Part shown: positions 1-8,467 of the stretch, in pieces
Position numbering within the stretch: the stretch's first letter is position 1
Layout of the letters: every line of letters begins with the position of its first letter
Assembly: GCA_028281575.1 (NCBI GenBank)
Contig: JANQJP010000013.1
Span: 1 to 64,000, forward strand
Direction: 5' to 3'
DNA: 64,000 bases
Source of the DNA: Cellvibrionaceae bacterium
Lineage (GTDB): Bacteria > Pseudomonadota > Gammaproteobacteria > Pseudomonadales > Cellvibrionaceae
The notes under the pieces: model-generated
Databases searched by the model: none
The model's input: only the letters and a program-made list of their open reading frames with translations
What the model was told of the DNA's origin: nothing
Translations under genes and position numbers: made by a program

Positions 1-120
1 GGTGAGGCATAGGGATATGCCGAACAAACTACGTTCTTCGCGCCTTAATTGAGGGCTTTTCATGCGCAACAGGTGTGATTTAATGAGTGTTAACAGGCCC
101 TAGGATCTATTCAAAATTTT

Positions 121-1311
121 ATGTCAAAAGATACCGATTTTTTTCCGAACTTTCTGGCGCAGCTGAGTCCTCCTCAGCTGCACTTGTTGGTCGGAAGTAT
201 TTCTAAATGCTTAGATGACCCACAGCTTGTGCTAGAGGTAAAACGGCGGCTTCATTTAGGTATGAAGATTCGTTACCTGGATTTGGATACGGGGCAGATG
301 CCGGTTGTGAGGCTTGAAAAAATCAAACAAACACGCGCAGTTGTGTGTATAGAGGAGGGTAAACGGCGCATAGATGTTCCGCTGACTTTGCTCGTGTTAG
401 ATGACGACCCTATTTTAAACGTCGAGTTTGATGAATTTGCTTCCCGGGGTTTTGAGCAGCCCATCGTAGGGGATCAGGTGAGTTTCACTGATAAGTATGG
501 TGAACTACGTTTCGGTGTGGTGAGGCGGGTTAACCCCAAAACCTTAACGTTGGATGTTGATGGGGAAAAGTGGCGAGTGGCACACCACCTCATTCATAAA
601 GTTGTTGATGTGGAAGCCGAGCCGTTTGTTGCCCTGGGTGATGATGAATTTGAAAAGCCGAATTTGTCCCAACCGATTACGGACGACAATTGGATGGATT
701 TGCTCGATGCGTGCTTGATTTACTACGGCGAAGAAGATTCGTTGCTTAACCTTTCTGAACTGGATGGTTTTTTTGCAGGTGTACTATGTGCGCCTCGAGC
801 TATTCTGCCCTCCGAGTGGCAGCCGCTTATCTGGGGGCGAGGCAGAAGTGTGCCTGCTGCGATGGAATCGATTGAAGAAGTGCAAACACTGATGGAGTTA
901 GTGATGGGGCACTACAACCTGGTGGCGTCTGCGCTGATAGATGACGATTATCACCCGATGTTTCTTTCAGACCCCACTGATACTATCTTTTTGGTGGAAG
1001 GTTGGTGCGAAGGTTTTTTTAAGGGGCTTTCATTGTGGTGTGATGTAAGCGCAATGCTTCGTTTGCCAAGCGAATTGGAAAGGCTTTACCCTGCTGCTGT
1101 GTTTTACTTTGATCAATTGGAATCGGTTGCGGATGCGTTTAGTGAAAAGCAACGCAATATTCAAATAGGCAGGATATCACCCATGGTGGTGGCGCTGGCA
1201 AAAGAAAACCGTGGGTCCGCGCCTACGCCAGCATCGAGTACTAAAATTGGTCGAAATGATCCATGCCCATGTGGTAGTGGAAAAAAGTTTAAGAAGTGTT
1301 GTATGCACTAG
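121..1311 (+). CDS. YecA/UPF0149-family protein with C-terminal SEC-C motif
   Basis: 396 residues. The first ~180 residues are not recognised. Residues ~185-360 look like the UPF0149 (YecA/YgfB) helical domain, with the family-typical stretch LSELDGFFAGVLCAP and a later EGWCEGFF. The C-terminus is a SEC-C metal-binding motif, NDPCPCGSGKKFKKCC, with the Cys pattern CPC-x8-CC, also found at the end of SecA and in many YecA proteins. The biochemical role of these proteins is poorly known; zinc binding and contact with the ribosome or protein-export machinery are possible. It is monocistronic, about 77 bases from the convergent LysR gene. The ATG at 121 has no strong ribosome binding site, so the start is only probable. 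Confidence 0.8.
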   Translation: MSKDTDFFPNFLAQLSPPQLHLLVGSISKCLDDPQLVLEVKRRLHLGMKIRYLDLDTGQMPVVRLEKIKQTRAVVCIEEGKRRIDVPLTLLVLDDDPILNVEFDEFASRGFEQPIVGDQVSFTDKYGELRFGVVRRVNPKTLTLDVDGEKWRVAHHLIHKVVDVEAEPFVALGDDEFEKPNLSQPITDDNWMDLLDACLIYYGEEDSLLNLSELDGFFAGVLCAPRAILPSEWQPLIWGRGRSVPAAMESIEEVQTLMELVMGHYNLVASALIDDDYHPMFLSDPTDTIFLVEGWCEGFFKGLSLWCDVSAMLRLPSELERLYPAAVFYFDQLESVADAFSEKQRNIQIGRISPMVVALAKENRGSAPTPASSTKIGRNDPCPCGSGKKFKKCCMH

Positions 1312-1387
1312 GGTTTACTTTTTGGTTTGTATGAAGAGAACATCAAAGCCCTATCGAGAGATTATTACCTTTGCGTGCGAAACTGAG

Positions 1388-2272
1388 CTAAGGTACGTTT
1401 GCGTTACATAGCGTTACCCATGCATCTAAAGCAGGGTTAGTTAATTTGCCTTTATGCCGAACAATGTAAAAATGTCGGTCCATGTTCCGATTTTTTAACT
1501 CCAGAGGCGCCAAGGTCCCAAGCTCAATCTCATCTCGCACGGCCATTTCCGACAAACACCCCAAGCCCAAACCCGCCTTAACCGCATTTTTCACTGCGTC
1601 ATTGTGTGTAAGCTCGGCGCGTACGTTTAGTTCAGATAATATGCCTTGCATTGCGCGATCGAAAGTTTGCCTGTGTGCTGAGCTTGGTTCTCGCAATATC
1701 CACTCATAAGCAAGTATGTCCTTGTCTGTAAGGCGGGATTTGCCTGCGAGCGGGTGATTGGGCGCACAAAAGGCAATCATCTTGTCGGAGCGCCACGGCG
1801 TAAACAGAAGCTGCTCGTGATGCTGTTCAGCTTCTACGAGTCCTACGTCCACGTCATAATTCAGCATTTTTGCGATAATTTTTGGCGTACTTCCTACAAC
1901 AATATCGACTTTGGCCTTGGAGTAGAGTTGTGCATATTCGGCGACATAGTTGAAAGCCAGATAATTTCCTATGGTGTAACTCGTTCCCACTTTAAGGTGG
2001 CCAAGTTCTTCGCGCTGGAGTAATTCGCGATCAAAATCAATGGCTTGGGCCATCAGTTGCTCGGCTTTGCCGCGCATTGTTTCGCCCAGCCTATTGAGTT
2101 TTAGGCGTTTACCCCCGCGGTCGAATAGCTGTATTCCGTATCGGTTTTCAAATTCTTGTATCGCCGCGCTCGCAGCTGACTGGGACATGGATAAACCTTC
2201 AGCGGCTTTGCTAATACTCTGTGTTTTGGCTACAGCGAGAAACACCTCGAGATGGCGCAGGGTGAATTTCAT
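1388..2272 (-). CDS. LysR-family transcriptional regulator
   Basis: 294 residues, the normal LysR length. The N-terminal winged helix-turn-helix is clear (residues 1-60: FTLRHLEVFLAVAKTQSISKAAEGL, then SQSAASAAIQEFE and LFDRGGKRLKLNRLGE). It is followed by a periplasmic-binding-protein-like effector domain (residues ~90-290). LysR proteins bind DNA as tetramers and respond to a small ligand; the ligand here cannot be told from sequence. It resembles the CysB/YeiE-like group in general layout. It lies downstream of, and on the same strand as, the first CsrB-like sRNA, whose terminator separates them. No divergently transcribed target gene is present, so its regulon is unknown. Confidence 0.88.
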   Translation of the reverse strand: MKFTLRHLEVFLAVAKTQSISKAAEGLSMSQSAASAAIQEFENRYGIQLFDRGGKRLKLNRLGETMRGKAEQLMAQAIDFDRELLQREELGHLKVGTSYTIGNYLAFNYVAEYAQLYSKAKVDIVVGSTPKIIAKMLNYDVDVGLVEAEQHHEQLLFTPWRSDKMIAFCAPNHPLAGKSRLTDKDILAYEWILREPSSAHRQTFDRAMQGILSELNVRAELTHNDAVKNAVKAGLGLGCLSEMAVRDEIELGTLAPLELKNRNMDRHFYIVRHKGKLTNPALDAWVTLCNANVP

Positions 2273-2412
2273 TGTCTTTTCATCCTATTTGGTATCGAGG
2301 TTTTCGGAGTTGTAGGATGGTCTGACATAAATCCTATTTTGTCGATATTAATATTCAATTGATTCAATACTGCGCTTTTAACTTTGTAAGTCCGGTGCGG
2401 CCCAATAACCAT

Positions 2413-2628
2413 AAAAAAGGCCACCCTGATGGGTGGCCTTTAGTTCGGAAAAACAGTTACATCCCTGTTCGCACATCCTTGTACTGTGCAGTGACAAACC
2501 CTTGTCACTCTAGGGAATTAGTGCATCCGTTGACCATCCTGGTCGACTCGCATCCCTGTCTTCCTCCATGGCCGTCGCGTCCCTTGACCGTTCCTGGTCA
2601 TTCGCTGCGTCCTTGCTTACGTCCATGT
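2413..2628 (-). ncRNA. CsrB/RsmZ-like CsrA-sequestering sRNA, copy 1
   Basis: Read on the minus strand, this ~215-nt region starts near ATGGACG and carries many GGA motifs, several in hairpin loops: GACC-AGGAAC-GGTC-type and CGACC-AGGA-TGGTC-type stems, plus ATGGAGGAAG, AGGGATG and AAGGATG single-stranded copies. It ends in a Rho-independent terminator (2413-2440 on +: AAGGCCACC/GGTGGCCTT with a run of six As, i.e. Us in the RNA). Repeated GGA loops closed by a terminator are the hallmark of CsrB/RsmX/Y/Z RNAs, which titrate CsrA/RsmA. A -10-like CAATAT lies just upstream. It is paralogous to the RNA at 4040-4255. No protein-coding explanation fits. Identity as a CsrB-class RNA is strong; the exact family is not settled. 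Confidence 0.85.
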
Positions 2629-2832
2629 GTTGACTATATTGCTAGTTTATTGCCGTGCGATGAATGGTCATTGTCTCGAAGTTTTGTGCGACATTACCTA
2701 TGTGATTTGACAGAAATTCGGCATCATTTGTGCTTTTTTAACGGGCTGCATCATGTGGCCAAGTTGCGTATAATCGCGCCCCGCGCGTTGCTTGAAGTCG
2801 ACTCGCGCTAAAGATTGTTATGAGGATGAAAG

Positions 2833-3999
2833 ATGAAGATAACTGTTGCTGGGACGGGTTATGTTGGCTTGTCTAACGCTGTACTTTTGGCACAACATAA
2901 TGAAGTAATGGCGCTGGACATTGTTGAGGAAAAGGTCGACCTCATCAACGCCAAGCGTTCGCCAATCGAAGACAAAGAGCTGGAAGATTATCTCACTAAC
3001 AAACAACTTAATCTGAGCGCAACGACGGATAAGACGCTCGCGTACAAAGATGCCGACTTTGTCGTGATCGCAACACCCACCGATTATGATCCAGCGACCG
3101 ATTATTTCAATACCTCTTCGGTTGAATCAGTGATTCAGGACGTGACAGAAATTAATCCCAATGCCGTGATGGTTATTAAGTCGACAATACCTGTGGGCTT
3201 TACGGAAAAAATTACTGAGCGTTTAGGCATTACGAACGTCATCTTCTCACCCGAATTTTTACGTGAGGGCAGAGCGCTATACGATAATCTCTATCCGTCG
3301 CGTATTGTTATCGGTGAGCGTTCGGAGCGAGCGGAAAAATTTGCTGGGTTACTTGTTCAGGGTGCAAACAAAGAAAACATCGATTTGTTGTTTACCGAGC
3401 CGACAGAAGCTGAAGCAATCAAGCTTTTTGCAAACACTTTTTTGGCGATGCGTGTTGCATACTTTAACGAATTAGATACTTATGCGGAAACGCATGGGCT
3501 GGACTCCCGCCAAATCATTGATGGTGTTTGCCTGGATCCTCGCATCGGGTCGCATTATAACAACCCGTCCTTTGGTTACGGCGGTTACTGTCTGCCGAAA
3601 GACACGCGGCAATTGCTCGCAAATTATAACGATGTGCCCAATAACCTTATCCGAGCAATTGTGGACGCAAATACCACGCGTAAGGATTATATCGCGAATA
3701 GTATCGTTGGTCGCAATCCACGCAGGGTTGGGATTTACCGGCTTATTATGAAAGCCGGTTCAGATAATTTTCGGGCTTCGTCAATACAAGGCGTTATGAA
3801 GCGTATCAAGGCAAAAGGTATCGAGGTTGTGGTTTACGAGCCGGTCCTGAATGAGGATGAATGGTTCCGCTCGAAGGTGGTGCGCGATTTGGAGGAGTTT
3901 AAAACGAGTTGCGATGTGATCGTCGCAAACCGAATGGTCGACGAAATTCGCGATGTGAAAGATAAAGTCTATACACGCGATTTGTTCGGTAGTGATTAA
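2833..3999 (+). CDS. ugd: UDP-glucose 6-dehydrogenase
   Basis: 388 residues, the usual length for the short Ugd type. It oxidises UDP-glucose to UDP-glucuronate in two NAD+-dependent steps, supplying exopolysaccharide precursors. Visible: N-terminal Rossmann motif [10 protein letters not shown], the central NADP/UDP-sugar dehydrogenase dimer helix around residues 200-220, and the catalytic cysteine motif [12 protein letters not shown] (Cys near residue 253). The ATG follows a good GAGGATGA ribosome binding site. It is a single gene on the + strand between two minus-strand CsrB-like sRNAs. Exopolysaccharide genes are frequent CsrA targets in general, but no link is shown here. Confidence 0.95.
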   Translation: MKITVAGTGYVGLSNAVLLAQHNEVMALDIVEEKVDLINAKRSPIEDKELEDYLTNKQLNLSATTDKTLAYKDADFVVIATPTDYDPATDYFNTSSVESVIQDVTEINPNAVMVIKSTIPVGFTEKITERLGITNVIFSPEFLREGRALYDNLYPSRIVIGERSERAEKFAGLLVQGANKENIDLLFTEPTEAEAIKLFANTFLAMRVAYFNELDTYAETHGLDSRQIIDGVCLDPRIGSHYNNPSFGYGGYCLPKDTRQLLANYNDVPNNLIRAIVDANTTRKDYIANSIVGRNPRRVGIYRLIMKAGSDNFRASSIQGVMKRIKAKGIEVVVYEPVLNEDEWFRSKVVRDLEEFKTSCDVIVANRMVDEIRDVKDKVYTRDLFGSD

Positions 4000-4039
4000 G
4001 CTTAGTGTCAACAAGTCCTGGACACGTGCTTTAGTAGAA

Positions 4040-4255
4040 AAAAATAGGCCGCTCTTAACAAGAGCGGCCTATTTACGTTTTGGGATATGTAATCCTGATA
4101 TTCGCTGCGCAAGCCGGTTTACATATGGCACCCGCTTGCCAAAATTAAAGCGCATCCTTTGACCTTCCTGGTCAACTAAGTATCCGTATCTTCCTCCATG
4201 GCACGTTTCCGTCGGCCTGTCCTGGCCAAGAGTCACTTCCATGTTGACGTCCATG
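4040..4255 (-). ncRNA. CsrB/RsmZ-like CsrA-sequestering sRNA, copy 2
   Basis: The minus-strand RNA starts near GCATGGACG and shows GGA loops in clear stems: GGCC-AGGACA-GGCC and TTGACC-AGGA-AGGTCAA, plus ATGGAAG, ATGGAGGAAG, AAGGATG and CAGGATT. It ends at a strong terminator (4042-4074: AATAGGCCGCTCTT / AAGAGCGGCCTATT, with the A-run at 4039-4044 giving U7 in the RNA). Order and spacing of motifs match the copy at 2413-2628. A -10-like CAGAAT precedes the start, and the 13-mer AATGTCTTACAAA sits 68 bases upstream of the conserved CATGGACG, exactly as in copy 1. It lies directly downstream of rsxE on the same strand but has its own promoter. Confidence 0.87.
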
Positions 4256-4309
4256 CGGGAGCTATTCTGATGGATTCTGGTGATTGCAGTTAGAGCGGAA
4301 TGCTGCGAG

Positions 4310-4345
4310 CTTTGTAAGACATTGGCTATCTGTCGCGTAAGACTG
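4310..4345 (-). promoter_or_regulatory. Candidate GacA/UvrY-type upstream element of sRNA copy 2
   Basis: On the + strand TTTGTAAGACATT (4311-4323) is followed by GCGTAAGAC (4335-4343). GacA sites are described as TGTAAG palindromes, so TGTAAG is a plausible half site; no perfect palindrome is present. The same block, as AATGTCGCACAAA on the minus strand, occurs at the identical distance (68 bases) from the start of sRNA copy 1 (about 2684-2696). The matched spacing is seen directly; the assignment to GacA is inference. Confidence 0.45.
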
Positions 4346-4409
4346 ATGCATGCTCTGGAGCTGAAAAGGAGGCAACACGTTATCGATTGGTCAGAGCTTT
4401 CGATAAGCG

Positions 4410-5117
4410 TTATGTCACATTGCCTGTTGTGCGGACACGCTTCGCACCTTTGATAACCACTCGTTTGGCTGCCTGGCGTTTTTCAATCTGAGCATCGATG
4501 GTATTTTTTAGTGCGATCAGTAAACCGGCGACAAGAAACGCTCCCGGAGGCAGAACAGCAACCAAAAATCCTTTATAGCTATCGCCAAACAGGCTGAGCT
4601 GCCAATCACGAGCGACTTCGCCAAAGAGCAAGTGCATGTTGGCGAACAGCGTACCATTACCCAGTATTTCGCGGGTTGCGCCAATCAATAATAGGGCAAT
4701 CATAAAGCCCAAACCCATCATAAAGCCATCTATTGCGGATGGCAGAATGGGGTTCTTACTAGCGAATGCGTCGGCTCGGCCGAGGATCGAGCAGTTGGTG
4801 ACAATAAGCGGAATAAAAATACCCAGAATTTGGTACAACTCATAGGTAAATGCCTGCATTAAAAGCTCAGTTCCTGTGGTAAACGACGCAATGATCATTA
4901 CAAATGCCGGTAGTTTTACTGCGTCGCTCACGGCGTTTCTAATTAATGAGACGGAGATGTTAGAGCCGACGAGCACTAACATGGTTGCCAGGCCGAGTCC
5001 CAGAGCGTTAACGAATGAGCCGGTAACCGCCAGCAATGGACAGAGCCCCAACAATTGCACCAATGCTGGATTATTTTTCCACAAGCCGTTTGCTGTCAGT
5101 TCTTTCAATTCAATCAT
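4410..5117 (-). CDS. rsxE: Ion-translocating electron transport complex subunit E
   Basis: 235 residues counted from the ATG at 5117 ([16 protein letters not shown]), which overlaps the rsxG stop by eight bases; a longer upstream reading would lie inside rsxG. Six hydrophobic membrane segments; typical NqrD/RnfE residues [17 protein letters not shown] near the N-terminus, the conserved [13 protein letters not shown] in the middle and a short charged C-tail. RsxE/RnfE is an inner-membrane subunit that, with RsxA, forms the inverted-topology pair binding an intramembrane Fe-S centre. It is the last gene of the rsxDGE block; the nth gene often found next is absent. Confidence 0.93.
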   Translation of the reverse strand: MIELKELTANGLWKNNPALVQLLGLCPLLAVTGSFVNALGLGLATMLVLVGSNISVSLIRNAVSDAVKLPAFVMIIASFTTGTELLMQAFTYELYQILGIFIPLIVTNCSILGRADAFASKNPILPSAIDGFMMGLGFMIALLLIGATREILGNGTLFANMHLLFGEVARDWQLSLFGDSYKGFLVAVLPPGAFLVAGLLIALKNTIDAQIEKRQAAKRVVIKGAKRVRTTGNVT

Positions 5118-5766
5118 CGCTGGCTTCGCCCGAATAGTTCGACAAGATAGTATTTTTGTGTGCGCCGAAGAAAACAAGCGTTTTCTTTATTCTTCCGATA
5201 ACCGCGCGCGGAGTAATTGTTGCGCCGGTAAATTGATCAAATTGACCGCCGTCTTTTTTCACTTGCCATGCTATCGACTCCGGGTTCGCGAGTGACAGAC
5301 CATCAAAATTTAATATCCAGTCACTTTTATTCAAATCTATTTTATCGCCGAGTCCGGGTGTTTCTTTATGGCTTAATACTCGGACCCCGGAAATTGTGCC
5401 GTCGGTTAATACACCCACCAGCATAGTGATGTCTCCGCTATAGCCATCTGGAGCAACTGCCGGAATAATAAGTGCGACGGGGGTCTCGGCCCGTGTAGCA
5501 ACATGAATGTTTGTTGCTGAGCGCAAACCCAATTCAGGCCATAAGGCTTCGGGCACGGGCCAGGTACTCTCAAGCATGTCGTTGTCGTGCAATGCGCGCG
5601 GCACGATTTCGAGCAGCGCTTTTGCCGCTGCGCGTTTTTCTTGCGCGGCGATTCGTTCAGCCGTACTGGCGTGAATGAATGCGAGCGCACCTGCGGTGAA
5701 TATTGCAAATACCCCAAGGATAATGGCATTTTTGCCGATGGATATGCCGATCAAGGTGTCTCTCAT
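5110..5766 (-). CDS. rsxG: Ion-translocating electron transport complex subunit G
   Basis: 218 residues. N-terminal membrane anchor (residues 10-31, [21 protein letters not shown]) followed by a periplasmic FMN-binding domain. [11 protein letters not shown] near residue 180 is the motif in which a threonine carries covalently attached FMN in the RnfG/NqrC family. [11 protein letters not shown] and [13 protein letters not shown] are also family-typical. Start ATG overlaps the rsxD stop (ATGA), and its own end overlaps rsxE, so the three genes are translationally coupled. Confidence 0.94.
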   Translation of the reverse strand: MRDTLIGISIGKNAIILGVFAIFTAGALAFIHASTAERIAAQEKRAAAKALLEIVPRALHDNDMLESTWPVPEALWPELGLRSATNIHVATRAETPVALIIPAVAPDGYSGDITMLVGVLTDGTISGVRVLSHKETPGLGDKIDLNKSDWILNFDGLSLANPESIAWQVKKDGGQFDQFTGATITPRAVIGRIKKTLVFFGAHKNTILSNYSGEASDD

Positions 5767-6824
5767 TTCACCCTACCGCTGCGTGATTTTTCATGGCCGT
5801 AGGTGCGGGGTAAGGTATAGTAATCGATAAACGGTGCGGCGAAATTCATAAGCAATACCGCAAATGCTATGGCGTCGGGGTAGTTGCCCCAAGCGCGAAT
5901 GACAAACACTAAAATTCCGATACACGCGCCGTAAATTAGACGACCGCGGGTGCTCACAGCAGAACTCACCGGGTCGGTAATAATAAAGAAGGCGCCGAAC
6001 ATAGTCGCGCCCGAGAGCAAGTGGAATAGCGGTGAGCCGGTGCTTGTCGAGCTGCCACCATCGTAAAAAAGCGCAGCCATTAGCGTAATGGCAAGCAGCA
6101 TGGCTACGGGCGCATGCCAGGTAAACACTTTTTTATAGAGTAAATACACGCCGCCTGCGAGAAAGGCCAGGTTTACCCACTCCCACCCGGCACCCGCCCA
6201 GCGCGCAGAGGAAAAAACCGGTTCTGTTGAATAAAGCGTGTCTAGCGTAAGGCTGTTATTTTGTTTTAAGACGTCGAGTGGCGTTGCTGCTGTATAGCCA
6301 TCAACTAAAACGCTGTCCGCACCGACAAACACCAGTGTGAGAGCTTGAAGCAAGTCTGGATGTTTGATGCCTTCTGGCAGCGCGGCAATATCGAGCGTCC
6401 AGCGTGTCATTTCTACTGGAAAGCTAATAAGCAATACAACGTAGCCTACCATGGCGGGATTAAAGGGATTAAAGCCCAAACCACCATACATTTGTTTGGC
6501 GACAACGATCGCAAAAAAACTCCCGACGGCGACTATCCACCACGGCGCATAGGGCGGCAGTGCGAGTCCCAATAAAACCGCGGTTACCAGCGCACTATAA
6601 TCTTTTAAATAGAATGCCAGTGGTCGGCCTCTTAATTTCAGACAAACGGCTTCGAACGCTAAGCAAAAAAGTGCAGTGAGTAAGGTATTAATAATGCTGC
6701 CGATGCCGAAGCTCAACGTAAGTGCGACTAAACCTGGTGTACATGCGATGATAACGGTTTGCATCACACTGCCAGCTGTGCCTGCGCGCGTAGTATGGGG
6801 AGAAGTGATTCGTAAAAAAGTCAT
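5763..6824 (-). CDS. rsxD: Ion-translocating electron transport complex subunit D
   Basis: 353 residues from the ATG at 6824 ([16 protein letters not shown]); the reading can be extended six codons to a TTG but without ribosome binding site support. Multi-spanning NqrB/RnfD family protein: [63 protein letters not shown]. In the second, the family has a threonine that can carry FMN (usually SATT-like); here the SGATMF loop is in the expected place. It is the first gene of the rsxDGE block. It is separated from rsxC by mscS and two palindromic elements, so it may need its own promoter in the 6825-7257 gap. Confidence 0.93.
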   Translation of the reverse strand: MTFLRITSPHTTRAGTAGSVMQTVIIACTPGLVALTLSFGIGSIINTLLTALFCLAFEAVCLKLRGRPLAFYLKDYSALVTAVLLGLALPPYAPWWIVAVGSFFAIVVAKQMYGGLGFNPFNPAMVGYVVLLISFPVEMTRWTLDIAALPEGIKHPDLLQALTLVFVGADSVLVDGYTAATPLDVLKQNNSLTLDTLYSTEPVFSSARWAGAGWEWVNLAFLAGGVYLLYKKVFTWHAPVAMLLAITLMAALFYDGGSSTSTGSPLFHLLSGATMFGAFFIITDPVSSAVSTRGRLIYGACIGILVFVIRAWGNYPDAIAFAVLLMNFAAPFIDYYTLPRTYGHEKSRSGRVK

Positions 6825-6905
6825 AGATTGAGAGATCAACAAATAGATGGGCGCGTTCTACGTAAAAAACGTACCCATCCTTGTCGTTTTTTACTATAAA
6901 CGAGT

Positions 6906-7243
6906 ATTGCTGTTCCGTTAGCTCGGAGGGGCACGAATTGCGCACTTGCACTGGAGACTTTCACCAGCAGGCTCCGCCGTGGATGGCGGATGTTAGAACA
7001 ACGCAGGAGCAGTTGTCGAGACGCTGGTGGAGAGCCTATATGGGTGGAGCGGATTAAAGTGAAGCACGGCTTTGCTCCGCGTAACGACCAAAATCTATGA
7101 TTTTGGGCCGGACCTGCTTGCAGGTATTCACCGCGTGTCTCCAGTGCAAGTGCGCAATTCGTGCCTCGTATTACACTTAAACAACGCGATCCTTTTTGAT
7201 ACATGTGCTTCAGTAATATCCTAAAATTTAATGGGACAGCAAC
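6906..7243. repeat. Palindromic element E1 (shared core, private arms)
   Basis: Inner arms 6928-6958 and 7137-7167 are inverted repeats matching at 30 of 31 bases. Weaker outer arms (TTGCTGTTCC near 6908 and GGGACAGCAA near 7233) enclose them. The core holds CCAGCAGGC..., CCGCC/GGCGG, AGAACAACGCAGGAGCAGTT, GGTGGAGCGGATTAAAG, CCAAAATC/GATTTTGG and CCTGCTTGCAGG hairpins. The same core is seen in E3 (reverse orientation) and, in shorter form, E2, E4, E5 and E6. It fills the 433-base gap between rsxD and mscS; no gene is apparent in it. Confidence 0.85.
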
Positions 7244-7257
7244 GAAAAATTATATTT

Positions 7258-8121
7258 TCAGCTCGCCACTTGGTGCATATGTACATCTTGCTGTGGGTAA
7301 GGGATGCTAACACCATTTGCATCGAAGGATTCTTTTATTTTTTCGAGTAAATCCCATTTCACATCCCAATAATCCTCAGCGTTGACCCAGGGGCGAACCA
7401 CGAAATTTACACTGCTGTCAGCAAGTTCGTCTACAGCGATAACTACGGCGGGGTCTTTGAGAACACGCTCATCCGCGTTGATAATATCGAGCATTAATTG
7501 GCGTGCCTTTTTAATATTGTCGTCGTAGCCGATACCAAAAACCAGATCAATGCGGCGAGTCGGTTTTGCCGATACATTCACAATGGTGCCACCATAGACT
7601 TGTGAATTTGGAACAATAATTTCTTTATTATCTGGTGAGCGGAAAATGGTGTTAAACACCGTGATTTTTTCGACAATGCCAGCAACACCTCCGGCTTCAA
7701 CAAAGTGGCCAATGCTGAATGGCTTGAAGATAATGAGCATTACGCCGGAAGCAAAGTTTGCCAGCGAGTCTTTTAACGCGAGACCAACTGCCAGACCAGC
7801 TGCACCTAAGATTGCAAGGAAAGATGTGGTCGGTACGCCCAATACTTCGAGTGCCGCGACAACGACAATGAACTTCAATACTGTCGCCATAATCGCAAGC
7901 AAAAAACCTTGCAATGCATCGTCAAACTTGCGCAGCGATAACGCTCTTCTAACTAAAGATACTAAAAATTTGACTATCCAGAAACCAACAATCCAAACAG
8001 CGATTGCAACGCCTAGATCGATCAAAAAGGGAACGATGGCATTGACCCACGCGCCATCAGTAAAGAGTGTTTGCGTACTTTCTACAATGCCGGCGGGACT
8101 ATCGTTTGCTTCTTCTGACAT
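7258..8121 (-). CDS. Small-conductance mechanosensitive channel, MscS family
   Basis: 287 residues from the ATG at 8121, preceded by GGAGG; a TTG five codons earlier overlaps that ribosome binding site and is not preferred. Three membrane helices at residues ~25-130; TM3 is glycine/alanine rich as in MscS (FLAILGAAGLAVGLALKDSLANFASGVML). The beta domain contains VEAGGVAGIVEKI and IVPNSQVYGGTIVN. This is the short MscS type that opens on membrane tension to release solutes at osmotic downshock. It sits inside the rsx operon on the same strand, between rsxC and rsxD, flanked on both sides by palindromic elements, which suggests insertion into an ancestral rsxABCDGE operon. Confidence 0.92.
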   Translation of the reverse strand: MSEEANDSPAGIVESTQTLFTDGAWVNAIVPFLIDLGVAIAVWIVGFWIVKFLVSLVRRALSLRKFDDALQGFLLAIMATVLKFIVVVAALEVLGVPTTSFLAILGAAGLAVGLALKDSLANFASGVMLIIFKPFSIGHFVEAGGVAGIVEKITVFNTIFRSPDNKEIIVPNSQVYGGTIVNVSAKPTRRIDLVFGIGYDDNIKKARQLMLDIINADERVLKDPAVVIAVDELADSSVNFVVRPWVNAEDYWDVKWDLLEKIKESFDANGVSIPYPQQDVHMHQVAS

Positions 8122-8178
8122 ACGGTTTTCCTCCAATGGTGACGTTTATTTAAATAATGTTTAAGCAGGGTTTATTTA

Positions 8179-8399
8179 TATTTGAAAACCCGTGGTGCAT
8201 TTAGCTTAACAACTTCAGTACCTGTGCCCTCGAAGCGTTCGCGCGTCGGTGATAGGTTCAAAAAACGCATAAATATGTCCCTGTAACTCCGGCAATTCAT
8301 CCCTGAATTGACGGTTTTTGAACCTATCACCGACGCACAAACGCGTTTGTGCCAAAATTGAAAGGAAAATCTTCTTAAATGCACCACGGGTATTTGAAA
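8179..8399. repeat. Palindromic MITE-like element E7 with nested inverted repeats
   Basis: Outer inverted repeats CCCGTGGTGCATTTA (8189-8203) and TAAATGCACCACGGG (8376-8390) are perfect over 15 bases. They are bordered by the direct repeat TATTTGAAA (8179-8187 and 8391-8399), a possible 9-bp target duplication, with one extra A at the left. Inside is a perfect 22-bp inverted repeat (8243-8264 and 8315-8336; begins GCGTCGGTGATAGG). The core differs from E1-E6. It lies in the 346-base gap between mscS and rsxC. No ORF of note is inside, so any transposition would need a helper enzyme. Confidence 0.75.
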
Positions 8400-8467
8400 G
8401 TTAGAGCCAAACTATTCTACGTATTCACAGCGCCTTTGAGCTATAAAACGATAAAAAAATTAGTCCT

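Noticed and set aside
2359-2811. 150-codon + strand ORF upstream of ugd
   Set aside because: Runs through sRNA copy 1 and its terminator in antisense; no family resemblance and no ribosome binding site.
4069-4254. 61-codon minus-strand ORF
   Set aside because: Lies wholly within CsrB-like sRNA copy 2; the GGA hairpins explain the sequence better.
6836-7204. 122-codon minus-strand ORF, and similar ones at 12002-12250 and 18812-19009
   Set aside because: They share SRQLLLRCSN-type residues only because they read through copies of the same palindromic core; they are not a protein family.
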